The translations under genes and the position numbers were made by a program. Of a stretch of DNA of 5,306 nucleotides, positions 1-5,306 are shown one piece after another. Each line of letters opens with the position of its first letter. Position 1 is the stretch's first letter. Location of the stretch: positions 1 to 5,306 of the forward strand of contig JAEXJM010000016.1 of NCBI GenBank assembly GCA_023449275.1, given 5' to 3'. The notes beneath the pieces were generated by a model. That model was not told the DNA's origin. It saw only the letters and a program-made list of their open reading frames with translations, and searched no databases. The stretch comes from Pseudomonadota bacterium (GTDB lineage: Bacteria; Pseudomonadota; Gammaproteobacteria; Burkholderiales; Burkholderiaceae_D).

Positions 1-993
1 CTCGATCCGGAAAACGCCCATCATTTTACGATCTCGTCCATGAAGATGGCTTCTTCAATGGGCCTGACAGCCATGGCGCCCTCCGTATCTCCCTCGCCTC
101 GCGAAGTCATGGGACTGACCTTTCCGAATCCTGTCGGGCTGGCTGCAGGGCTGGACAAGAACGGGGACTGTATTGACGGAATGGCTTCTCTCGGCTTTGG
201 ATTTCTTGAACTGGGAACTGTCACTCCACGCCCGCAACCTGGCAATCCCAAACCCCGGATGTTCCGTATTCCCAAAGCTGAAGGCCTGATCAACCGGATG
301 GGGTTCAACAATGAAGGCGTTGACGTTCTTGTCGAGAATGTCAGGAAATCACGTTTTTATCAGGAAAAGAAAGGCATTTTAGGCCTGAACATCGGCAAAA
401 ACGCCATTACACCGATCGAAAACGCTGTTGACGATTATCTGATCTGTCTTGAAAAGGTATATCCGGTCGCCGACTATATTGCCATCAACATCTCGTCGCC
501 GAATACGAAAAACCTGAGGCAATTGCAAGGTGAATCCGAGCTGGACAATCTGCTTTCCCAACTGAAATCGGCACAAAACCGTCTCTCAGACCAGCATGCC
601 CGTTATGTCCCGCTGGCATTGAAAATCGCGCCGGACATGGATGACAGTCAGGTCAAGAATATCGCCGATGCACTGATCCGGCATAAAATCGATGGTGTCA
701 TCGCGACCAATACGACAATCAGCCGTGATGCAGTGAAAGACCTGCCTCATGCGCAGGAAGCAGGCGGCCTTTCCGGGACACCTGTCCGCAATGCTTCCAC
801 ACACGTGATCCGTTTGCTGAAACAGGAACTGGGTGACGCCCTTCCGATTATCGGCGTAGGCGGCATCCTCTCAGGTGAAGACGCCAGGGAAAAAATAGAG
901 GCTGGCGCTTCACTGGTCCAGATACTGACCGGTATGATCTATTCCGGTCCGGGACTGGTACGTGAATGCGTTCAGGCCCTGAGAAGGTCATGA
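1..993 (+). CDS. pyrD: Dihydroorotate dehydrogenase (quinone), class 2, 5'-truncated
   Basis: Oxidises dihydroorotate to orotate in de novo pyrimidine synthesis and passes electrons through FMN to membrane quinone; class 2 enzymes sit on the inner face of the cytoplasmic membrane. The frame is open from base 1 and begins LDPENAHHFTIS, matching the conserved N-terminal helix of E. coli PyrD (LDPERAHEFT). The ATG at 40 is therefore internal, and about a dozen residues plus the true start lie outside the window. 330 codons are visible, against 336 residues in E. coli. Seen in order: AAGLDKNG, the TVTPRPQPGNP FMN/phosphate segment, INRMGFNN, LNIGKN, and NISSPNT, whose second Ser (bases 496-498) aligns with the class 2 catalytic base Ser175. 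IATNTT, the GGLSG loop and GVGGI near the C-terminus follow. The class 1A enzyme has Cys at the catalytic position, so class 2 is secure. The next gene, tas, starts 37 bp downstream on the same strand. Confidence 0.97.
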   Translation, partial: LDPENAHHFTISSMKMASSMGLTAMAPSVSPSPREVMGLTFPNPVGLAAGLDKNGDCIDGMASLGFGFLELGTVTPRPQPGNPKPRMFRIPKAEGLINRMGFNNEGVDVLVENVRKSRFYQEKKGILGLNIGKNAITPIENAVDDYLICLEKVYPVADYIAINISSPNTKNLRQLQGESELDNLLSQLKSAQNRLSDQHARYVPLALKIAPDMDDSQVKNIADALIRHKIDGVIATNTTISRDAVKDLPHAQEAGGLSGTPVRNASTHVIRLLKQELGDALPIIGVGGILSGEDAREKIEAGASLVQILTGMIYSGPGLVRECVQALRRS

Positions 994-1030
994 ATCGCCA
1001 TGAAAAGGGTCAGGACGAGGAGTCATTGAG

Positions 1031-2074
1031 ATGAAAAAGATCCCTCTGGGTACCAGCAAGATGTTTGTTTCCAAGATCGGCCTTGGAACGATGACTTTCG
1101 GTGATCAGAATAATGAGGAAGAAGCGTTTCGCCTGCTGGATTATGCCGTTGAACGTGATATCAATTTTATCGATACGGCCGAGATGTACCCGGTTATTCC
1201 ACAGGCAAAGACCCAGGGACTGTCAGAAAGCATTATCGGCAACTGGATGCAAAGTCGTGGCAATCGTGACAAAATCGTTCTGGCAACCAAAATTGCCGGA
1301 CCTGCCCGCTCGATGCCCTGGATTCGTGACGGAAAAAACGATCTGGACGAGAAAAATATCCGCCTCGCCATTGAAAGCAGCCTGAAACGCCTGAAAACCG
1401 ACTATATCGATTTGTATCAGCTTCACTGGCCAAGCCGCAATGTTCCTTTCTTCGGGAAAAACGTTTTCAACCCGAAAGACGACAGGCCTTGTGTACCGAT
1501 TGAAGAAACACTGGTTGCGCTCGGCAAGCTTATTGACGAAGGGAAAATTCGTCATATCGGTATTTCCAACGAATCGGCATGGGGACTGATGGAATATATC
1601 AAGCTCTCCGAAATGAACGGGTTGCCGCGCATCGTGTCTATCCAGAATGCCTATAACCTGACTGACCGGCACTTTGAAATCGGCATGGATGAGGTCTGTT
1701 TCCGTGAAAATGTCGGCCTGATCGCATACAGTCCACTGGCATTCGGGCAGTTGTCTGGCAAATATATCGACAATCCGAAAACACGTGGCCGCATGACGCT
1801 GTTCACTTCGGACTGGATGCTGCATTACCGCCGCCCTGCCGTGCTCGATGCGACGCGACGTTATGTTGAACTGGCAAGGGACAATGGAATGACACCTGCC
1901 CAGCTTGCATTGGCCTGGTGTTACTCACGATGGTTTATCGACGCTACCATTATCGGCGCCACACAAATGTCGCACCTTCAGGAAAACATCGATGCGCTCG
2001 ATATTTCATTAAACGAGGAAATTGTCGATCACATCAATGGGATTCATGCATCAATCACCAATCCTGCACTCTGA
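1031..2074 (+). CDS. tas: NADP(H)-dependent aldo/keto reductase, Tas family
   Basis: A cytosolic (alpha/beta)8-barrel oxidoreductase of the aldo/keto reductase superfamily. It is expected to reduce aldehydes or ketones with NADPH; the physiological substrate is unknown even for E. coli Tas. The 347 residues match E. coli Tas (346) end to end from memory, with shared stretches such as GLGTMTFG, AEMYPV, TQGL, SLKRLKTDYIDLYQ and IGATQM. The catalytic tetrad is complete: Asp48 (FIDTA), Tyr53 (EMYP), Lys87 (ATK) and His132 (QLHW). The C-terminal IGAT segment (308-311) is typical of the cofactor phosphate-binding region. The ATG at 1031 is supported by GAGGAG at 1017-1022, eight bases upstream, and by alignment of the N-terminus. 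It lies 37 bp after pyrD with no terminator between, so co-transcription is likely. The family call is firm. A specific role should not be inferred from the name, which comes from suppression of a tyrosine auxotrophy in E. coli. Confidence 0.93.
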   Translation: MKKIPLGTSKMFVSKIGLGTMTFGDQNNEEEAFRLLDYAVERDINFIDTAEMYPVIPQAKTQGLSESIIGNWMQSRGNRDKIVLATKIAGPARSMPWIRDGKNDLDEKNIRLAIESSLKRLKTDYIDLYQLHWPSRNVPFFGKNVFNPKDDRPCVPIEETLVALGKLIDEGKIRHIGISNESAWGLMEYIKLSEMNGLPRIVSIQNAYNLTDRHFEIGMDEVCFRENVGLIAYSPLAFGQLSGKYIDNPKTRGRMTLFTSDWMLHYRRPAVLDATRRYVELARDNGMTPAQLALAWCYSRWFIDATIIGATQMSHLQENIDALDISLNEEIVDHINGIHASITNPAL

Positions 2075-2079
2075 CATTG

Positions 2080-2112
2080 AAAACGGAGGCCATTCGCACA
2101 TACCCCCGTTTT
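2080..2112. terminator. Possible weak bidirectional terminator between tas and gst
   Basis: AAAACGG at 2080-2086 pairs with CCGTTTT at 2106-2112. After one A/C mismatch the stem is extended by GG (2088-2089) with CC (2103-2104), leaving a 13-base loop. A run of five T at 2109-2113 ends the + strand copy, and the - strand copy ends in four T. It sits in the 56-bp gap between two convergent genes, where a shared terminator is expected. The stem is short and the T run lies partly inside it, so the call is tentative. Confidence 0.45.
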
Positions 2113-2130
2113 TCCTGTGACAAAAGCCGG

Positions 2131-2730
2131 TTACAGTCCTTCCTCCTTCAAAACCTCTCTCACGGCTGGACGCTCCGCAATCTTCTGGCGGTATTTGTCC
2201 AGTGCCTTCCACTGCCTGATATCCAGTCCAGCCGCTTCGATCCAGCAGGAAACCGTAAACAGATATGCATCTGCGACCGTGAACTGATCGCCCAGCCAGT
2301 ACGGTTTCTGACCGAGTACCCGGTCAACATAATCGAATTCAAGTCTCAGTTTGTTTTTGGCCGCATCTTTCGCACCTTCATAAGCAGGATTGAAAACCGG
2401 TACAAAACTTTTGTGCAATTCCGTCGCGATATAGTTCAGCGCTTCCATCAGACGATATCTTTCCATCGTTCCCGCTTTCGGAGCGAGCTGTTTTTCCGGA
2501 ACCTGATCCGCAAGATACTGCAGAATGGCAGCACCTTCTGTCAGTACTTCACCATCATCCAGTACAAGTGCAGGAACGGAACCTTTTGTATTGACGATAT
2601 AATAATCTTCACCGGAAGCGGTTTCCTTGGTGACCAGATCGACCTGTTCCATCGAGAATGGCAATCCGGACTCACGCAATACGATATGGGGAGAGAGCGA
2701 ACATGCTCCGGGTGTATAGTACAGTTTCAT
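2131..2730 (-). CDS. gst: Glutathione S-transferase, beta class (GstA-like)
   Basis: A cytosolic enzyme that conjugates glutathione to electrophiles or handles glutathione in redox reactions. The 199 residues align throughout with E. coli GstA (201), including the opening MKLYYTPGACSLSPH and the central LNYIATELHK. The N-terminal thioredoxin-fold domain (about 1-80) carries Cys10, the residue that marks the bacterial beta class, the cis-Pro at 53 (SVPAL), and the glutathione-binding pair Glu65-Gly66 where most relatives have Glu-Ser/Gly. The all-helical C-terminal domain has His106 (ELHK), the second conserved beta-class site, and the TVADAYLF N-capping box (151-158, with Asp154). The start is supported by GAAAGG on the minus strand (2744-2739), eight bases before ATG. 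The gene converges on tas and diverges from the M48 lipoprotein gene across a 219-bp spacer, so it probably has its own promoter. Family assignment is secure; substrate is unknown. Confidence 0.95.
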   Translation of the reverse strand: MKLYYTPGACSLSPHIVLRESGLPFSMEQVDLVTKETASGEDYYIVNTKGSVPALVLDDGEVLTEGAAILQYLADQVPEKQLAPKAGTMERYRLMEALNYIATELHKSFVPVFNPAYEGAKDAAKNKLRLEFDYVDRVLGQKPYWLGDQFTVADAYLFTVSCWIEAAGLDIRQWKALDKYRQKIAERPAVREVLKEEGL

Positions 2731-2765
2731 GATCCCAGCCTTTCAATTTGAATAGATATTCCCTA

Positions 2766-2794
2766 ACATTAATATGCATGCGTTCGTTTCTCAA
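2766..2794 (-). promoter_or_regulatory. Candidate sigma-70 promoter for gst
   Basis: On the minus strand TTGAGA (2794-2789, five of six consensus -35 bases) is followed after 17 bases by TAATGT (2771-2766), a poor -10 with three of six bases. A start near 2759 would give a leader of about 30 nt before the gst ATG. The -35 and spacing are good and the -10 is weak, so this is only the best candidate I could find by eye. Confidence 0.25.
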
Positions 2795-2888
2795 GCTTCC
2801 TGAACACTGTACATGATATTTTCGTTCTTTAGCACTACATCAGATATATTCGCCCGATTTCTTTCAAAAATCATTGCAGAAACAATCA

Positions 2889-2917
2889 TTGTGTTAAAAA
2901 ATCAATATTCATACATT
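2889..2917 (+). promoter_or_regulatory. Candidate sigma-70 promoter for the M48 lipoprotein gene
   Basis: TTGTGT (2889-2894) and TACATT (2912-2917) are 17 bases apart, matching the consensus at three of six and four of six positions. Transcription from here would begin around 2924 and leave about 25 nt before the ATG at 2950. The -35 overlaps the ACAAT-C-ATTGT palindrome. Support is spacing and position only. Confidence 0.3.
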
Positions 2918-2949
2918 TGCCGATATTTTTCGATTGAAGGAGTCGTTTC

Positions 2950-3789
2950 ATGAAACGAGTGACGTTTTTACTGACTGCGATTTTATCAGGAGCCATCTTT
3001 TTATCGGGATGCCAAAGCACGACTGCAGGAGGTGCGACCAATTCCTCGCGTAGCCAGTTGCTTCTGATTTCCTCAGCGGACGTCAATCAGGGAGCAGCCA
3101 CTGCCTACAAGAAGGAACTGACCAAGGCCCGCGCAGCCAATGCCTTAAATACGAATGCAAACTATACCAAACGTGTAAACAACATTTCCAAGCGTCTTAT
3201 TGCCCAAGTCGGCGTATTCCGTCCGGATGCTCTGAAATGGAACTGGGAAGTCAACGTGCTCAACAGCAACGAAGTGAACGCTTACTGCATGCCTGGCGGT
3301 AAAATCGCCGTTTACACAGGTATCATCAGCAAACTGAATTTGACGGATGACGAACTGGCTGCTGTCATTGGTCATGAAATTGCCCATGCCCTTCGTGAAC
3401 ACAGCAGGGAACAGATTTCACAGCAAATCGCGACAGAGCAAACCATCTCGCTTGTCGGAGCCTTGGCCGGTCTGGGCTCGACCTCCCAGTCGCTGGCCGG
3501 TCAGGCCAGCCAGCTGGTCATAGGGTTGCCTTTCTCCCGAAAAATGGAAACCGAAGCGGACGTAATGGGTATGGAATTGATGGCACGTGCCGGTTACAAC
3601 CCGGAAGCCGCCATCAATGTCTGGAAAAAAATGGCAAAACTCGGCGGTGGATCATCTCCTGAATTCCTTTCCACACATCCTTCCGATTCTTCACGTATCG
3701 CCAATCTTCAGGCACAACTGCCTAAAGTAATGCCACTTTATCAAGCCTCTCAAACGAAAAGCAGAACTGCGACGCGCAGAAGAAAATAA
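2950..3789 (+). CDS. M48-family zinc metalloprotease lipoprotein, LoiP/YggG-like
   Basis: A predicted periplasm-facing lipoprotein protease of peptidase family M48, the group containing LoiP and BepA, which degrade or help fold damaged envelope proteins. The 279 residues begin with a lipoprotein signal: Lys2-Arg3, a hydrophobic stretch and lipobox FLSGC, with lipidation at Cys21. The next residue is Gln, not the Asp inner-membrane retention signal, so outer-membrane sorting is likely. The protease domain has HEIAH at 142-146 (zinc ligands His142 and His146, catalytic Glu143), the ExxxD motif with third ligand Glu200 (SRKMETEAD), and STHPSDSSRI (His243), the conserved C-terminal HPxxxxR element of this subgroup. 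All catalytic elements are intact. The C-terminus is a basic tail rich in Arg and Lys. AAGGAG at 2937-2942, seven bases before ATG, fixes the start. It stands alone, with divergent gst upstream and convergent glnS beyond a strong hairpin. BepA proteins are longer, with TPR repeats that are absent here, so LoiP-like is the better fit; orthology to loiP itself is unproven. Confidence 0.92.
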   Translation: MKRVTFLLTAILSGAIFLSGCQSTTAGGATNSSRSQLLLISSADVNQGAATAYKKELTKARAANALNTNANYTKRVNNISKRLIAQVGVFRPDALKWNWEVNVLNSNEVNAYCMPGGKIAVYTGIISKLNLTDDELAAVIGHEIAHALREHSREQISQQIATEQTISLVGALAGLGSTSQSLAGQASQLVIGLPFSRKMETEADVMGMELMARAGYNPEAAINVWKKMAKLGGGSSPEFLSTHPSDSSRIANLQAQLPKVMPLYQASQTKSRTATRRRK

Positions 3790-3811
3790 ACCGGAAAATT
3801 GAAAAACAAAT

Positions 3812-3844
3812 ATAAAACATCCCGCTTTGAGCGGGATGTTTTAT
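3812..3844. terminator. Perfect bidirectional Rho-independent terminator between the M48 gene and glnS
   Basis: Bases 3812-3825 (ATAAAACATCCCGC) are the exact reverse complement of 3831-3844, leaving the five-base loop TTTGA. The GC-rich CCCGC/GCGGG core lies next to the loop and the outer stem is A/T. The + strand transcript therefore ends the hairpin with TTTTAT, and so does the - strand transcript. It begins 23 bases after the M48 stop and 19 bases after the end of glnS, the expected arrangement for one hairpin ending two convergent genes. Confidence 0.92.
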
Positions 3845-3862
3845 CACTGCATTACCAGAAAA

Positions 3863-5306
3863 TCATTTCTTTTTACCCCATGAATCCCGAAGGGTAACGG
3901 ATCGGTTGAATACCGGTTTGCCGGGCTGCGAGTCCTTGAGATCGGCGACAAAATAACCGTGACGTTCAAACTGGTAAATATCCCCTGGTTGCGCTGCTGC
4001 CAGACCAGGTTCCAGATAGGCTTTCGTGATTTCTTTTGAATTCGGATTCAGCGACTGTCTGAAATCACGATTGTTGGCATCCGGTGACGCTTCAAGGAAC
4101 AAACGGTCATAGATACGGACCTCCGCCTCGATTGCATGCGCACAACTGACCCAATGGATATTGCCTTTCACCTTGTATGTGGCGCTGCCTTCCGTTCCAC
4201 TTTTGCTGTCAGGGAAATAATTGCAATGAACGGCTGTCACATTACCTGCTTCATCCTGATCATAGCCCGTACATTCGACGACATAACCGTAACGGAGACG
4301 CACACGATTGCCCGGAAACAGGCGGAAATATCCTTTTTCCGGGTCGATCATGAAGTCTTCCCGTTCAATCCACAATTCCTTCGTGATCGGGAAATGCCGC
4401 ATTCCCCGTTCCGGATAGTGTGGATGAACCGGTGAGGTACACTCTTCCTGCAGGTTTTCCGGGAAATTGTCGATGATCAGTTTGACCGGATGCAGCACGG
4501 CTGCCGCTCTCGGCGCTTTCGGATCAAGGTCGTCACGGAGGCTGCCCTCAAGCGTACTCATGTCGATCCATCCGTCTGCCTTGGCAACCCCTATACGCTC
4601 ACAAAAGAGCTGGATCGATTCCGGCGTATAACCACGACGGCGGATACCGACGATGGTCGGCATACGGGGATCGTCCCAGCCATCCACGATTTTTTCCTCG
4701 ACAAGTTGCAGGAGCTTGCGTTTGCTTGTGATCGTGTAGGTCAGGTTCAACCTGGCGAATTCGTACTGGTGAGGCACAGGCTTGTCAAGGAAACCACCAA
4801 TGACACGGCCATCCGGTAAAGTTGTCGTTTCGGTAAGGCGTTCCAGAATCCAGTCATAAAACGGCCGATGATCCTGAAATTCCAGAGTACAGATCGAATG
4901 GGTAATGTTTTCCAGCGCATCGGAAATCGGATGCGTGAAATCGTACATTGGATAAATGTTCCATTTATCGCCCGTTCTGTGGTGATGGGCATGGCGGATA
5001 CGGTAAATGACCGGATCGCGCATGTTCATGTTCGGCGAAGCCATATCGATCTTGGCACGCAAGACATGGGAGCCATCCGGAAACTCCCCCGCCTTCATCC
5101 GCCTGAACAGATCGAGTGATTCCACGGCAGGACGGTCACGGTAAGGAGAATTCTTTCCGGGTTCCGAAAAACTGCCGCGATTTCTGGCGATTTCTTCGGG
5201 AGTCTGGCTATCCACATAGGCATGTCCAGCCTCGATCAGGTATTCCGCCATCAGATACAGGGTATCGAAATAATCGCTGGCATAATGCAGATAAGCGGTA
5301 CCACCC
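3863..5306 (-). CDS. glnS: Glutaminyl-tRNA synthetase, N-terminus outside the window
   Basis: A class I aminoacyl-tRNA synthetase that charges tRNA-Gln with glutamine in the cytosol. 480 complete codons are visible. The frame continues upstream of the Met codon at 5251 with residues matching GlnRS (ASDYFDTLY), so that Met is internal. About 90 N-terminal residues, including the HIGH motif, lie beyond the right edge, judging from E. coli numbering. Residues corresponding to E. coli Tyr211 (PMYDFTH), Cys229 and Phe233 (CTLEFQDHR) of the glutamine pocket are all kept. That supports GlnRS over the related GluRS. The KMSKS-type signature is ITSKRK (about 4715-4731), followed by GWDDPRMPTI. The C-terminal half contains the two beta-barrel anticodon-binding domains, with YKVKGNIHWVS and the closing KPVFNRSVTLRDSWGK. 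The linker before the signature is about 15 residues longer than in E. coli. The stop is TGA at 3865-3863. The promoter is outside the window. Confidence 0.97.
   Translation of the reverse strand, partial: GGTAYLHYASDYFDTLYLMAEYLIEAGHAYVDSQTPEEIARNRGSFSEPGKNSPYRDRPAVESLDLFRRMKAGEFPDGSHVLRAKIDMASPNMNMRDPVIYRIRHAHHHRTGDKWNIYPMYDFTHPISDALENITHSICTLEFQDHRPFYDWILERLTETTTLPDGRVIGGFLDKPVPHQYEFARLNLTYTITSKRKLLQLVEEKIVDGWDDPRMPTIVGIRRRGYTPESIQLFCERIGVAKADGWIDMSTLEGSLRDDLDPKAPRAAAVLHPVKLIIDNFPENLQEECTSPVHPHYPERGMRHFPITKELWIEREDFMIDPEKGYFRLFPGNRVRLRYGYVVECTGYDQDEAGNVTAVHCNYFPDSKSGTEGSATYKVKGNIHWVSCAHAIEAEVRIYDRLFLEASPDANNRDFRQSLNPNSKEITKAYLEPGLAAAQPGDIYQFERHGYFVADLKDSQPGKPVFNRSVTLRDSWGKKK

Larger units (their letters stand above)
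2731..2949. promoter_or_regulatory. AT-rich divergent intergenic region between gst and the M48 lipoprotein gene
   Basis: The only spacer of real size in the window. It lies between two divergently oriented starts, so both promoters should be inside it. It is richer in A and T than the flanking genes and holds no convincing ORF or RNA gene. Visible elements are the two ribosome-binding sites at its ends, weak candidate -35/-10 pairs on each strand, a GAATA-GA-TATTC palindrome at 2750-2761, an ACAAT-C-ATTGT palindrome at 2882-2892, and a direct repeat AATCATTG at 2869-2876 and 2884-2891. The promoter role follows from gene orientation. No individual box is proven. Confidence 0.7.

Noticed and set aside
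40..42. ATG at 40 as the start of pyrD
   Set aside because: The same frame is open to base 1 and encodes the conserved LDPENAHHFT helix, so the gene begins before the window.
1000..1029. A nine-residue frame MKRVRTRSH in the pyrD-tas spacer as a leader peptide
   Set aside because: The only purine-rich site (GAGAAGG, 981-987) is 12 bases away, there is no attenuator hairpin after it, and it is within chance expectation.
1223..1825. A 200-codon minus-strand frame antisense to tas
   Set aside because: It lies wholly within tas, which is conserved along its full length with an intact catalytic tetrad. The antisense product has no family resemblance that I can see.
2115..2136. A second hairpin (CTGTGAC with GTTACAG) overlapping the gst stop codon
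   Set aside because: Seven pairs including one G-T wobble, no GC core and no T run; too weak to call a terminator.
1918..2751. A 277-codon open frame on the + strand covering gst in antisense
   Set aside because: It starts inside tas and spans the convincing gst gene on the opposite strand. Its translation is rich in Arg, Phe and Ile with no recognisable domain, typical of the reverse strand of a real gene, and there is no ribosome-binding site in a sensible context.
5249..5251. Met codon at 5251 as the start of glnS
   Set aside because: The frame continues to the window edge with GlnRS-like residues (YASDYFDTLY), and the HIGH-containing N-terminal part must lie upstream.
1..5306. Search for mobile elements, CRISPR repeats, tRNA/rRNA genes, toxin-antitoxin pairs or a novel cassette
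   Set aside because: Nearly all of the window is covered by five recognisable conserved genes with short spacers. I saw no long direct or inverted repeats, target-site duplications, cloverleaf or repeated spacer units.

Overview
The window is ordinary, gene-dense bacterial chromosome with five protein genes. They are a 5'-truncated pyrD (quinone-dependent dihydroorotate dehydrogenase), a tas-like aldo/keto reductase, a beta-class glutathione S-transferase, a LoiP/YggG-type M48 metalloprotease lipoprotein, and a glnS (glutaminyl-tRNA synthetase) that runs off the right edge. All are intact where visible. The set points to a Gram-negative proteobacterium: it has class 2 PyrD, a proteobacterial-type GST, an outer-membrane lipoprotein protease, and GlnRS instead of the GatCAB route. 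From memory of family sequences, the GlnRS (a longer linker before a TSKRK signature, plus its C-terminal half) looks like that of Burkholderiales. Base composition looks close to balanced by eye, low for that order. A lower-GC member such as an Oxalobacter-like organism would fit, but this is inference and not a database result.

Layout, left to right: pyrD (+) is followed after 37 bp by tas (+), probably one transcript. A weak hairpin separates tas from gst (-), which converges on it. A 219-bp AT-rich spacer between gst (-) and the M48 lipoprotein gene (+) must hold both divergent promoters; only weak candidate boxes and short palindromes are visible. A perfect 14-bp hairpin then separates the M48 gene from glnS (-), which converges on it and should serve both genes as a terminator.

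The genes do not form one pathway. PyrD makes orotate for pyrimidine synthesis, GlnRS charges tRNA-Gln, Tas and GST are general redox or detoxification enzymes, and the M48 protein belongs to envelope protein quality control. I see no mobile element, CRISPR array, rRNA or tRNA gene, phage gene, defence cassette or transposon scar. I find no previously undescribed system here; the findings are small local observations with modest scores.
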